Assembly (NCBI GenBank): GCA_964034945.1
Contig: OZ035962.1
Span: 114,453,234-114,517,233, forward strand
From: Chrysopilus asiliformis
Lineage: Eukaryota > Arthropoda > Insecta > Diptera > Rhagionidae
Length of the DNA stretch: 64,000 nt
Direction: 5' to 3'
The notes below the pieces were generated by a model. That model searched no databases, had not been told where the DNA came from, and saw only the letters and a program-made list of their open reading frames with translations. Below are positions 41,513-53,399 of the stretch, piece by piece. Position 1 is the stretch's first letter, and each line of letters starts with the position of its first letter. A program made the translations under genes and the position numbers.

Positions 41513-41804
41513 GAGAGATTACAATTTAGAGAGTGGACATCAGCACTTATTAATTTCAATTAGAACAATCTATTAGGCTAGTTAGAACGCCTTTTCTACA
41601 GATTAGAACAGTGTTTTAAAACAACTACGACTTTCCAATTTATTTTTGATACCTCAGACTTTTTTACTTATATTAACCGATTTCAGATATTTTGGCAATC
41701 ATTTGTAACAATGAATAAATTTTTGAAAGTTTTTCGCGCTCGTTTTTCAGTTGAGCGACAATTTTTATACGTCTTATTGTCCACTCTTTAGATTTTTGGC
41801 TCTC
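41513..41804. mobile_element. 292-bp pogo-type MITE with TA TSD
   Basis: Left end GAGAGATTACAATTTAGAGAG followed by TGGACA; the right end is its imperfect complement. TA lies on both sides (41511-41512, 41805-41806). AGAGTGGACA-like words repeat near both ends and just outside the right end. Confidence 0.6.
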
Positions 41805-42681
41805 TAGTTGTCCACTCGAGCCGCGTTCGATAATTATAATAATCGAGCGAAGAGGACGAGCAGATCACCTTTGCTCGATCCTAAAATTAAGATAATTTTG
41901 GGACGGTTTGAGTCGTTCTGAGATAACCTTAAATCTTGAACCAAAACAAAGACATATTTTTGCATTAAAAACCATATTTTAAAGTGATCATTTGCATTAA
42001 AACTCTTTTTATTTATGAAAAAGGTTAATTTTCCCTTTTATTACCAATTATTCTATAAGAAAAGTTTTTGCATTTCAAACATTTTTCTAATTTTATCATT
42101 TGTGTTGAAAAGGGAGATACTATTGGTCTATCGAAAAGAAAAAAATTAATAGCAATTTATTTGGCGAAACAGTTAAGAGATCTCGAAGAACTTCGAGCGA
42201 ATAAAAGAACAAAAAAAGCTTTTAAAAAAGGTCGATAGAGCGCTCAGGTTCTCTGAGCTAATAAAAGAACTAACCATCTGCAAATTATATGCTCTTTAAA
42301 CCAATGAAATCATTTTGCTGTCGCTGGTGCTGTTGCATTGTAATTCCCACTTTAGGATGGAAGTAAATGGCAGTGTCACATTTTTTGACAGTTTCAGTCG
42401 ATGTTTTGATTGGGAGGGTGGTTATTTCGCGTCCTAAAGAATTGAATTTAATTAGCGTAGTGACTAATAAATAACAATATTTTAATCTGAGTAGCCAAAG
42501 GCGGATCTATAGCACGAAATTAATAATTTTGGGACGTTAAGTTCTTTGTATTATTCGTCCTCGTTGGCCTTCAGACAGTTTTTAAGAATCTAGCTTCGAG
42601 AAAAACAGGTAAAATCTGCATTTGCCTACAAACCAAAACGATAAATAATACGAAACCTAAAAATCTAGTTCCCGAAAGGTA

Positions 42682-42767
42682 ATGAACACAAAGAATATTT
42701 GCCGCATATGTTCTTCGAAGGGAGAATACGATATTTTTTCTGTCATTCCGGCATTTTTACACTCGAG
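42682..42767 (+). CDS. ZAD gene exon 1
   Basis: Begins MNTKNICRICSSKGEYDIF, giving the first Cys pair of the ZAD. The GTATAT donor at 42768 leaves phase 2. The next intron is only 48 bp and also reads open, but splicing restores a normal ZAD length. Confidence 0.82.
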
Positions 42768-45700
42768 GTATATTGCTTTCCTATCTCTCCCAAATATACG
42801 TATTTATTTTTCTAGCCCCAATGAATTTCTGAATTGGAACTTGGATATTTCGGAAATGGTTGAACACACGACTGGGTTGAGGGTAATTAAACATTTCATG
42901 TTTTGAATTTTTAAAAAAATGTATGCTATTCATATCCTGTAAATGGATTTTGATAGATAATTTTGAGCTGAAAATCATTGCAGAACAATGTATAGGTATA
43001 CTTCGTCAAATTTATAGTAATTGATCCTTAAAGGATTTATCATTCAAAAATTCACAGAAATTTCTGGTATCATTTTCGTTTAGCTTATTTGAAAAATAAT
43101 CAGCTCTACTATCATTTAAAAATACTATCTTAAATATTTCCCCCCAAAAAAAGGCTAAAAGACTTTTTTTCGACTTAATTGCCTTATAACTCATAAATAT
43201 CTCACCTTGCGCAAAAAATATTCTAAGAAGAAAATAACTTTTAGTTCTTTTTAGGGCGAAATATTTACGATAGTATTTTTAAATGATAGTAGAGCTCAAA
43301 ACCACCCTTCTATGATGATAACTGAAATTTCTGTGAATTTTTGAATGATAAATCTTTAAAGGCCAATTACTAAAAAAATTGACGACGTAGACATATACAT
43401 TCAGGGTATTCACAATCCTCTTTCAATTTTCGGTATTCGGTATTTTCGGTAATATTAAAAGACTGAAAATATTCTGCTGTGAACATCCCACAGCACAGAT
43501 TTGAGAAAAGCGCTTTTATTTGATACGTGACCAAATCATGAACTGCGAATTTGATTGTAAAATATATATGTCACATACCTTTAAATCCATGTTTGATGTA
43601 TTCTTTTGAATTCCTATTGTGGCAACGGCTATCAAAATTGAAAAAAATTTCAGTCCGATGAGATAACCAGCGAGAAAATTTGACAACTAAAAACATTACT
43701 AGCGCCACTCGCGGTTGATTCTTGATACCGAATAACCGGGCCGGAAAACACGACTCAAGGCATGTATACAATTACCGATTCCGGTAATTCATTTTTACAT
43801 GAACCAAGTTACCGTCTCGGTAAAAATCTGTTAAATTTGACTGAATTACCGAGCGGTAAATTTACCCGCAATTTAAAAGACGACTGTGAATACCCTGAAT
43901 GTCCGACAATGTTCAAAATTATCTATCAGAATCCATTAACAGAATATCAATAACAAAACACTGTTCTACTGTGTTATTAACAAAGTTTTTGTTTCAAGGT
44001 AATCCCTGCAGACGGGCTTCCAAAAAAGATCTGTGCGTTGTGTATTTCGTATTTGAAACATGCGGTGATATTCCGGCAGCAAGCAATAAACAATATTCTG
44101 AGCTTGAAGGCAGCCGAACTTGTGATTTCTGATAAAGGAGCAATTAGATCATGCCTATTAGACGACCATGTGATTAATAATGATAAGGGAATTTTAGCTG
44201 TTTCCATAGATTCCATTTTTAAAAATGCATGTAAGACAGATAGTAATGCTTTATTAGACAACAATGTAGTTTGGAATAACCAAAATAAAAATGATGAGTA
44301 TTTTAAGAAGCGGAATGACAACACACAAACGGAACAAAAACCACACATAAAAAACCTCAAAACCTATTTAAATTTATTATTTGATAAGGAAACTCCGAAA
44401 TCAGTGAAAAATACGTCAAAACGGAAAAATAATGCTAATTTCAATTCCGAAATGGAAAACAATCCGAGCTATGAATCGTTTATAAACAATTTTCTGGACT
44501 GTGATGACGGTGGGGACGATGATCCTCAAACTGGATCCAGTGATGAGAATGAAATGTGCGAACAGAAAATAAATTATTTTAGCTATAAAGAGAAGAATTT
44601 CCAAGAAGATGATATTATGACTCTGGATGAGTTGAAAGAGGCTAATATCATAATAAATATCCCAGAGCATTTTAAGGAACGCAAGTGTCGCGCTTGCTTC
44701 CGTCGATTTATGTTTGAGGATTCGTACAAAGAACACACGAACATTTGCCTTGAATACAAATTTATTCTGTTAATCGAAGAGATTAATCGACTTTTAGTAA
44801 TTAGACGTAACAAAACAATATCACCGCATGAGTTCATGCGGCGAATGATTTTCAGTTTAAAAAAAATCTGCAAGTGGTTAAGCACTTCCTGTGGAGAAGT
44901 ATTTCCGCCTAATTTGCTAGGTAATACCGACCTCAAACGAGCAAAAAGTGAAGGTAAAAGCTCTGGCGCAGAAAATTCATCTTATTGTAAATCAGATGAC
45001 AATAAAACGCAATTTGAAACTTTTGGTCGCTCTTATAAACCTGGCAGTTTACCAAGCAAATCAACTTGCAAACAATCGATTAGTGAAATGTCCAATAAAG
45101 TAAGCAAACACGATTGCGACAACCCACTCTTTGAGTTGCTTAAAGACAAAGCAGATCCTGTATTAATACGTAATGTCGTCAAAACTCCTGATCCTCTATT
45201 AGAATTACTGCGGCAGAAAGAAACTCTAGAAGAAAGCACGTGTTCAATATCAGCCGCCAAGTGGATATTCGAAAGCACAAATTCTGATAGTTCTGCCTGT
45301 CCAGAGTCAATTAGTGAAGAAAACAACATGAAATCACAATCATATATTTCGGATCATCCAGAAATTGAGCGAAAATCATTGCTTGATAAATTCAATAAAG
45401 TTGCTGACAAACCGGCTTTGGTGTCTGCATCCGATTTCATTCCAATAAATCCTCAAATATCTTTCTCTGCTCGATGCAGTGCATGTAGTATGACATTTGA
45501 AAAAATCGCCGCCTTAGAAGAACACAATGCCCTATTTCATAATAATAAGATCATGAAACCAAAGCATTTAAATAATAATCGAACAAAAAGTAATCAGCGC
45601 AATAGTGGAAAATCAAACGAATATGATAGAATTATTGCGCTATTCGAATCAAATGATGATCCGTCAGATATTGAAGGCACAGTTGATGTATTGCAGGTAA

Positions 45701-45822
45701 TGGGTGCAAATGAAATATCTTCTATTGACCAAAAATCAAATAATTTCAAAGATAAGTTTGCATCTATTGCAGTTAAAAATCAATCCAAAAAAATGTCACC
45801 TCTCGAAATTAGAAAAAAATAA
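42682..45822 (+). CDS. ZAD zinc-finger protein (whole gene, joined exons)
   Basis: Exons 42682-42767, 42816-42882 and 43999-45822 join with matching phases into 658 residues. Residues 7-66 form a ZAD (zinc-finger-associated domain): C7-R-I-C10 and C63-A-L-C66, with GLPKKICALC and a following helix, a DNA-binding/dimerisation fold common in insect transcription factors. A C2HC-type finger lies at C281-C284-H297-C301 and a C2H2 finger at C544-C547-H560-H565. The rest is acidic or Ser/Asn/Lys-rich and predicted disordered. Most ZAD proteins end in an array of fingers; this one has only two, far apart. It is probably a nuclear chromatin or transcription factor; target and orthologue are not identified. 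Confidence 0.88.
42816..42882 (+). CDS. ZAD gene exon 2
   Basis: After TTTTTCTAG it encodes PNEFLNWNLDISEMVEHTTG then LR, the middle of the ZAD (its MVEHTTGL segment resembles the helix before the second Cys pair). Donor GTAATT at 42883, phase 0. Confidence 0.82.
43017..43370. mobile_element. 354-bp foldback MITE with TA TSD in ZAD intron 2
   Basis: Long imperfect arms include ATTTATCATTCAAAAATTCA and GCTCTACTATCATTTAAAAA, each with its complement on the other side. TA flanks both ends (43015-43016, 43371-43372). Confidence 0.75.
43400..43899. mobile_element. About 500-bp MITE in ZAD intron 2
   Basis: TTCAGGGTATTCACA at the left and TGTGAATACCCTGAA at the right are perfect inverted termini of 15 bp. 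The interior is studded with TTACCG/CGGTAA words. No target duplication was resolved. Confidence 0.65.
43999..45822 (+). CDS. ZAD gene exon 3 (most of the protein)
   Basis: Phase-0 exon after GTTTCAAG, starting VIPADGLPKKICALCISYLK. It carries the end of the ZAD, the two zinc fingers and the long linker, and ends at TAA 45820-45822. The acceptor lies about 100 bases after the second intronic MITE. Confidence 0.88.
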   Translation, partial: VIPADGLPKKICALCISYLKHAVIFRQQAINNILSLKAAELVISDKGAIRSCLLDDHVINNDKGILAVSIDSIFKNACKTDSNALLDNNVVWNNQNKNDEYFKKRNDNTQTEQKPHIKNLKTYLNLLFDKETPKSVKNTSKRKNNANFNSEMENNPSYESFINNFLDCDDGGDDDPQTGSSDENEMCEQKINYFSYKEKNFQEDDIMTLDELKEANIIINIPEHFKERKCRACFRRFMFEDSYKEHTNICLEYKFILLIEEINRLLVIRRNKTISPHEFMRRMIFSLKKICKWLSTSCGEVFPPNLLGNTDLKRAKSEGKSSGAENSSYCKSDDNKTQFETFGRSYKPGSLPSKSTCKQSISEMSNKVSKHDCDNPLFELLKDKADPVLIRNVVKTPDPLLELLRQKETLEESTCSISAAKWIFESTNSDSSACPESISEENNMKSQSYISDHPEIERKSLLDKFNKVADKPALVSASDFIPINPQISFSARCSACSMTFEKIAALEEHNALFHNNKIMKPKHLNNNRTKSNQRNSGKSNEYDRIIALFESNDDPSDIEGTVDVLQVMGANEISSIDQKSNNFKDKFASIAVKNQSKKMSPLEIRKK

Positions 45823-46912
45823 TTATTTACAATTAAAAAGTTCTATCCAATTTTAAAGATTTGGTAGAACTTGAAATAATTTTTTATTATACTATTAAGG
45901 ATCAAATATTTTTTATTGGAAATTGTAAAACAGGAAATGCTAATTGATGTTTATAGCTGTAAGAAAGTTCTAAGAATTTAAACGTAAATTTTTTATTAAC
46001 TTTTTCTGAAAAACGAAGTTTTGATATCTTGATGTAGTTCGGCTATAAACTTAAAAGATGAATGTTTTGCATTACAAATAAAAGTCAGTGAATATATTTA
46101 TTTAAATGTGTAGATATATTTATGTAATATGTTTATGTAAAGTTCGTGTCAATGCCTTTTAATAAAAAAAAAACTATTTACTTCTCGAAAATAAGAAGAA
46201 AAGAACAGCTTTACGATGTTTAAAATAATTGGATTTGTGTCAAAATTTTGGTAATACACGAAAATTGTAAGCCACCTATTTATAATTATTAATGCTTTTA
46301 TTTGTAATAAATATGAGTATGTGATATTGTCATATCAATGTGGTTTTTAGATTATTCATGGCCAGAACTAATTTTTGAGGTTGCCATTTTTTTAAAATAC
46401 CACCAGCTGTGTGTAATTTTCAATCTGATGCATTGATTTAGATATTAATTATCGCGATTTTCTATAAATAGTCGCCACAAGCAACAAACGATTTTCAAAT
46501 TAACTGCAGAGAGTTGAACTGAAAATATTAAATTTCCAAAATTAATTAAAACTCGAACGGGAATGAAAGTTTTGAAGTGTTCAACTTCCGTTCATGTAAA
46601 TACGAAATTTAGGTGGCGGTATTCTAAAGAACACTGACAGCAACATTCGACACTCTTCCATCTAAATGTTAAAATGGAAGTTAAATATAAATGCTTCAGA
46701 AAATGTCTTGCAAAAATGTTTTGTGGTTCCACCATAGCGCGTTTCCCGAATACGAAAATAACGGTGATTGCACCGTTTACCAAAACATTTCAGTTATCAA
46801 GTCATGGTGAGTCCTGCAAGGTCGGACTTGTTGACAATCCCACTACTGGCATTTAGACGTTTGGAAAAAAAATGCGCAGTCTCTCTCTTAAACCATTGAT
46901 CTTTGGTATATA
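45823..46912. other. 3-prime flank of the ZAD gene
   Basis: AATAAA hexamers at 46077-46082 and 46161-46166 are likely poly(A) signals, 255-340 bases after the stop. Beyond them I see no gene. Confidence 0.5.
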
Positions 46913-46921
46913 GGTGCATTT

Positions 46922-46995
46922 CACGGCATACAGACAACCAAGGTATGCTGTAAAGATTTCAGTTTACAGCATACCTTGGTTGTCTGTATGCCGTG
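46922..46995. mobile_element. 74-bp hairpin of the MULE-like MITE family with 9-bp TSD
   Basis: Two perfect 33-bp arms, CACGGCATACAGACAACC continuing to GGTATGCTGTAAA, and an 8-base loop. GGTGCATTT flanks both sides (46913-46921, 46996-47004). The termini match the 19980-20259 element, so this is a minimal member of that family. Confidence 0.88.
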
Positions 46996-47004
46996 GGTGC
47001 ATTT

Positions 47005-50000
47005 CACGTTTACCCTTGTCACTCTTTAACCGTATTTTCTAGACTGATATCGCATTGCAAGGTTTTCTTATCGTTCTGAGCATAAATGTATGAACATTAC
47101 TTTTCTGTGAAAAAAACTATTTTGTTAAATGGTTCTTGTATATTTTGTACTACAATCACCATTCAACACCTTTTAGATATTCTTTAATGAGTTAAAAACC
47201 AAATTAAGAGGTAATTGTAAGCCAGCAGGAGATGGGGTTGGGTGGAAATCTCTATTCCCAAATTTATATACAAACAGTAAAAGCTCTGAAACACTGCACA
47301 CTTGTACACTTTCGGTTCCGAGACATTTTTAGCTGCTCTCCTCCAGAGCTCCACAAAGTTTGTATGAAACTTTTTTAAGGCGCGCAGGAAGATATGCAGT
47401 ATCTTAAACGAAAGATCTTGAAGAGTAGATTTATACCCCGTCCTTTGATTTATGCTTCCTCAAAAAGTGGAATTCTTGAAAAAGGGGAGATTTTCCCCCT
47501 GCTTTAAGAATTGCTGCAATATCTTAATCTGTTTTCAAATTACATCAAAAAATGTGAGGACATTTTCGAGCAAATACTCAAAAAATTTATTGGATTCATA
47601 TTTGATACAGGAAAACGGGCAGATTTTCTTTTTTTTGAATTAAAGGTAATTGTCTAAACTTATGAGCCAAACCAGTTTTGAAACTCTGGCCTTGAAACGA
47701 ACAGAGCTGGTTTCAAATTTAAACTTTTTTTTCGTATGAGGCTCTTTTCTAATTTTTTAAAAAGTAAATCTCAGTGGAAAAATGAAGGTCAGCCAAAGTC
47801 CCATATAAAATTAATAAATTTTTTTTTGTACTTTTCCTGATTTTTTTTATTGGTTATTTGCACGAAATTTTCCTCACACTTTTAGATGTAGTGTGATAAC
47901 GGATTGAGATATGGCCGTAACTTTTTCTGATATTTTTTAAGTTCGAATGAGTTCAGGTTATTAAAGAACCCCTCCCCCTTCCATCAAAACTGTCCCTCCA
48001 AACCATCAAGATCGAAGGATGGGAGTGGAGAAGGACTCGAGATCTGTCAAAAAATCTGTAATTTTTTTTGGACATTTTTTAAAAGTAGTATATTAGATGG
48101 GTTGGAACGATTGCTCTGAAAGCTAGATCCCTACTTTCCATCGTTAAAAAAAAGTTTTTCTTAATGTTCGCCACTACGTCAGGGAACAAGGACCTCTATG
48201 GATTAGAGCTTTACATTTTTCAAGTAATTGGGGTTCCGGATTCCATATCCTTCCACTTTCGAGAAACAGAGATGGGGCGATTTTACTTACTTTACACATA
48301 TTTCTGATGTAATTATTTACAAATCTCTCAATTCTTCCTGGTATATTTGGGCGAAATTTAAGTCTGGCAACACACCAGACAAAAATAACTGTTTAGTATA
48401 TTCTCTTTTACATCTCTTATTTGAATTCACAAAACTAACTATATGTCTTTTCACAACACATGCATCGAAAATATGCCTTTCGATGCCTCTGTAGCGAGCC
48501 GAAAGTTGCGTTTTCGGCACTAGGGCCGAAAGTGCGATCAGCTGACCGAAAGTGTGTTTTCGCGACATGTTTCTCGTACCACAGAATACAGAAGACAAAC
48601 TTCATAGGCAGAAAACACTAGAGTAAACAGTACAGCCATATATGCTTCTAACGGAAAATTTGTGAATAAAACTAACCGAGTGTGAAGTTAGCTGCATGAG
48701 CGAAGTGTGATTTAGTTGAGCATTACCGATTTCCATTTTTTGTTATGTTGATTTTTTATTTCAGAGAGAAATTTAAAAATTAATTTGACCAACATAAAAC
48801 GAATTTATAGAATATAGTTGTTTTGTTTCTTTTAAATATTTACTTCTGCTGAAGTCAGCCCCGCCCCCCAAACCCCCTTTTGCGTTACTCTCCAATACGA
48901 AAATCGCATTTAAATGGCATCTCAAGTCATATTTTCAATCAATTTGTTATGGAAAATTGTATACGCAACTCGGCGCGAGTCAACGATTTCACTCGTGTGA
49001 TATCTGCCCTCGCTTCGCTCGTGCAGCTGAAATCGTTGTGAAATCGTTGACTTTCGCCCCCGGTTTCGTAATGTAAAATTGTTTTTATGTGTATATTGGC
49101 TGTTGAGTTCAATAGTCTTTCCCCGTGTGACATCCCCTCTATTGGAAACATGCGCTAAGTAAAACTATGTTTTAAACCTTTGTTCCTTTATTGTCCTTTT
49201 TGCTGTAAATTCCTAGCTGGAAAAGCGAAATCCCTTGGAATAGTCAATAAAATCTGAAAACAAGAATTTGGAATGCTGCATGTTTTTAACCGACTACCAA
49301 AAAGGAAAAGGTGCTCAATTTATCTCCTATGTATTTTTTGGCATAACTTGATACCAGGTTGACAGATTTTTGTCATTCCAAAGAGAAAGTTGCAGAGAAA
49401 GTTTCTGGTTGGGTGCAATTGTTTGTTGTCCCCCTATGACGCTATCCCCTTAAACGTTTCTCCATTTATATTCCACATCGTTCGAAATATCGAGTTGAAA
49501 TGTTTTGTGTTGTATTCAGTCCAATACCAAGGACCTTCTACATATCCCCCCTCCTTCCTTCCCGTGAACCCATCTCCTCAAACCCCCTCCCACCTAAAAG
49601 ATCTGCGCGCCTGCATTAAGAATACCCATTACGCTAGATTTTAATAACAATTTAAATTTTTCTAGTATTCAAAATTGACAATAAGTACTGACCCAAATTA
49701 TTAATTTTAAATTTAAGTTTTTAAGTCGAAATTTGCAAAACCAAATACAATATAAGAATATGTATGATATCTTATAGGGTATTAAGGGCGGTAATCGGGA
49801 TTCCAAATCAACAATTAAATACTTTAGCTCAAGTTATAGACCTTAATTTGTTGCTTTGGTGGTTAAATATAATTTTTGGATAGGGTTTCGTAATACCTAA
49901 TTCTTTTCAAAATCAGTAATAATGGAGCTAATCAAGCATGCCATGCCATTGACATATATGCCTTAGTTATATTCATTCATGAGCTTATAATCGCTTATTA

Positions 50001-50318
50001 GGTTTAGTTATGTCAAGAAAATTCGCAAAAACCACAAAACAAAGAATAATAGAGAACAACTTCACAAAAGATAGCAAAACGTAGTCGCAATAAGTGTTTT
50101 ATATTATTATTATTTAGGGGAGATAATAACGATGTATAAAAACATAAAAACATTGTTATTAATAATGTTTAATTTAATTGCTTGAAATGATTGCTTTATT
50201 TAGGAATTATTTTAGTGATGCTAAGCTAAGAATTGGTATTTTTGGTATTTTATGATGTAAAACAACCAGATGACAAAATCTTTAAAATAAAATAAAAAAA
50301 AATTATTTGAAAAAATGT
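47005..50318. other. Intergenic DNA without a recognised gene
   Basis: Short open frames occur on both strands but none shows a domain or splice context. Local features are four CCGAAAGT words at about 48493-48558 and an inverted pair GTCAACGATTTCAC / GTGAAATCGTTGAC (48979-48992, 49038-49051). Confidence 0.45.
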
Positions 50319-51130
50319 AGGGTCAAAGTGGGTAATGTAAACAGGGATAATTGTAAACACTATTTGTTGTCCCTTCTTAGCTTATCTAGACAATATTTTG
50401 GAAATTAATCTTTTGTCTCACTGCGGACACGTGCCACAATAGATCTAAGAGAGGGTTCGTTGTGTATGAGCTGTCAAAAAGTGCTTCTTTTTAGTGTGAT
50501 TTCAGTTTTCCTAAGAGTGAAAAGAATGATTTTTTGAAGTGATTTTTAAAAGAAGGTATGTATGTTTTAGCTTAATATACGAACATTATAGTTGCTTGAG
50601 ATAGGTTATATATGTTAATTTTTGTCTATAAACAAACTGTAAAAAGTTATTGTCTGTTTACATTTACCCCCTCATTTGTAATTTCATGTCCAAATGTAAA
50701 CACTATAATGGGGTTAATGTGAACAATTTGGGGCAAATGTAAACACCCATTTTGATTCTGTGTTCAGTCGATAATTTGACTTTAAACTTTATAGATGCCT
50801 CGAGTATATCACCGCAAAACATCCGGGCCGTCTTATACATCTGACGAGCTAAGAAGCGCCAAATCGCCTGAGAGCGATTGGAGTAAAAGGAAAAACTCTA
50901 AGCCGTATTTCTGGTGGTTGGGGCAGTGAGTCGACAACAGTGCTTGCTTGTGTTTCGGCTAATGGATGCAAATTACCACCACTAATCGTTTTTAAAGGTG
51001 CCGCAGTGTAAGCACGGTCAAATGATGCATATCCCGGAACGCTCTATGCCGCTTCTAAAGAAGGTTGAATTGAAGAGAGATTTTTCCATCACTATGGCAT
51101 AGAACCAAAAAAAGGTGTTTACCTTTACCC
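50319..51130 (+). mobile_element. Internally deleted pogo/Tigger-like element
   Basis: It opens after TA with GGGTCAAAGTGGGTAATGTA, followed by several AATGTAAACAC words (50336-50363, 50692-50757) that recur as GTGTTTACCTTTACCCC near 51115. Between them lie transposase remnants. The right terminus is not clean. Confidence 0.55.
50795..51110 (+). pseudogene. Pogo/Tigger-like transposase remnant
   Basis: The first frame starts MPRVYHRKTSGPSYTSDEL, like the basic N-terminus of pogo-type transposases, and hits TGA at 50927-50929. A shifted frame then reads TTVLACVSANGCKLPPLIVF, a conserved strand in the pogo/Tigger DDE catalytic domain, and later GTLYAASKEG, IEERFFHHYG, with in-frame stops. The HTH region and most of the DDE domain are missing, so N-terminus and catalytic core are brought together by an internal deletion. 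ATG follows CTTTATAG, and GTATGT at 50556 could be the donor of a 5-prime UTR intron. Confidence 0.68.
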
Positions 51131-52934
51131 CATTTTCCAAAAATTTGAAAAAAATATAGGGGTAAAAGATAAATAGTTCTTTTTGACAAATTTTAATATA
51201 ATAAATAAGAGACTTTTTCCCCATCAGCTTTACAGGAATTGAATTTTCTCCCCATCGAACTTAATGATTTGTTAAAAAATCAAAGTGTCATTCCAGAATG
51301 CTATAGTATATAACATGGTATAGTGAATGTGAGAAAACCACTGAATTAAAAAAAAACGTTAATTTCGAATATGACTTTAAAACAACAAAGCAATTCCCCG
51401 CTGGCAATGTCGAGTTTTGTGCAAAGTAAGGGTCATTTTTTCATATGACCAGGAGTCTACTGTATATTTATGTTTTCCAAGAATCATCATCATCATCCTC
51501 GGCGCTACAGCTCTCGGAGAGCCTGGTCCTCCTCAATTGAGGTTTCATAACAATTTTTTCCCTGCTTCGCATCTACAGTTTTACATGGATTGCAAACCAT
51601 GGATGAAACACAACATTTGTAAGGTTTTTTACGTTGCAACCCATCAACAGCAGAGGCCGTGATAGCAATCTAGACTGTCGTTAGCACCAAGCGCCAACTA
51701 TCACTCCTCGTAAAGCAAGTTCAGTGGACTTGAATCACAGAGTACGACAGTCGCGAATTAAACTACCGACTTCCGGAATACGGGCCAAGTACTTTGCCAC
51801 TGGGACTACGCTGGACCAAGAATACCGTATTTAAATGCTATGGAAACTTGCTTAATGAGAAAAGCTGTACGTGTAGTAACAATATTTTTATAATCTTATA
51901 GTGAATTAAGTTGTTGTGTAAGTTAATGACAATTAAGTCTGGTCTCTCCATATGTCCACAACATTTACACTGAAATTGAAAGAAGATAATAAAAAAGCAA
52001 GGAAGTGAATAAAAAAAATTTAAAAAAAAAGCGGCAAGTACCTACTAGAATGCTTTAAATTTCAAACTCACAATCCTGCCCCTCGCATGAAAACCAATCA
52101 CGTTAGGAATTCACCTTATTTACTTAGGAATTTTTTAACAGGAAGGAAAGAGGATTAAAATGAGGAATTTTCGGCGGGGGGTAGATGAAAACCTGTGTTA
52201 TTTCTGCAGTTGAAACGTTAAGAGAGTAACGTGCCAAGGTACCGATATATTAAAAATATATATAATCCTAAGAAAGATTCTCCAGCTCACGCTTAGTAAA
52301 ATGCAAATATTTTCTTTTTCATTCGACATTCAACTTCATGTCAATTGTTTACTTCTCATGTATATGGTAGTATTTTAATAATATGCGATTTTAATACCAT
52401 GGGAATTGTTTTATTACATTATCAATAAAATATTCCATTTGTAGCCTCTTATAAACATACAAAATTGAAATAGATCAGTATAATGTTCCGCAAACAGTAT
52501 TTAGGCATATTTTCGTAAAACTTAAATACCAAAAAAGCCGCCGATTTGAAGAAATTGAGAATAATTGCAACCGTCGGTAAAATTAAATCGTAAAAATCAT
52601 ACTTTTGAATATATTTTATTTGAAGAAATGTTATCTTACCGTCTTACACAATTTTTTCATTTTTTTATTCCCTCTTGGTCATGAAACAAATGTCTCATTC
52701 AAAAAAACAAACTCAGGCGGTTTATAACCAATATCTAACTTAAAGAAAACTTTCCCGCTGGAAATTAATATTCTTTATTGACATTTTCACTGGGATAATA
52801 AATTATTGTGGACCGAGCACGACTTGATCCCGTGGGAATCTTAATACTTAATTAAATTTTTGCAATTGTACAAGCTTGGTTTCCCAATACCGGCAAAACT
52901 TTCGATACAATTTAACATAAACTAAAAAATGAAC
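51131..52934. other. Intergenic DNA without a recognised gene
   Basis: AT-rich. The block at 51480-51790 (CATCATCATCATCCTCGGCG onward) is richer in GC and may be an old interspersed repeat, but I cannot assign it. Confidence 0.35.
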
Positions 52935-52941
52935 CTTATAC

Positions 52942-53309
52942 CACAAATAATATACAGATGAACAGAGCTCAAAGAAAACCATGTTATATGAAACCAAATC
53001 AGCCGACAGAAGATCAGCCGACAAAAGCTTTTGACTTAAATTTTGAGCGAGAGTGGAGAGATAGTTTCTCGTCAAATCGTATGCCGAACACACACACAAG
53101 TGGATGTAATAAATGTGTTGAATTTTTTGTATGATTGGCGCGGCGGTGGGGTTGTATAAATAAGTTTACAAAAGCTTGAAATCATCTCAAAAGAACCGAA
53201 GACAAGGCTCTCCCAGAGGAAAAAGTTTTTCGGCTTTTAAAAGCTCGCTTGATTTGATTTCATATAACATGGTTTTCTTTGAGCTCTGTTCATCTGTATA
53301 TTATTTGTG
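52942..53309. mobile_element. 368-bp element with 58-bp TIRs and 7-bp TSD
   Basis: Terminal inverted repeats begin CACAAATAATATACAGATGA and stay paired for about 58 bp with one mismatch. CTTATAC is duplicated on both sides (52935-52941, 53310-53316). No transposase; superfamily uncertain. Confidence 0.85.
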
Positions 53310-53399
53310 CTTATACTTTACTGAAGTCGAATACAACGATTACCAATCTATATTTAAGATTCTTTTTTTTGTAAGGATATTAGAAAAACATAATAAAAG

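Noticed and set aside
42768..42815. Read-through of the 48-bp first intron of the ZAD gene
   Set aside because: The frame is open, but removing it with GTATAT and TTTTTCTAG keeps phase and gives a normal ZAD spacing. Retention would add 16 residues in the domain core.
48939..49151. Minus-strand 70-codon frame
   Set aside because: It overlaps an inverted repeat and GC-richer repeat-like sequence and has no recognisable domain or splice partners.
51480..51790. Possible SINE or tRNA-derived block (GGCGCTACAGCTC...)
   Set aside because: There is no convincing A/B box pair, tRNA fold or tail, so it is mentioned only as unassigned GC-richer DNA.
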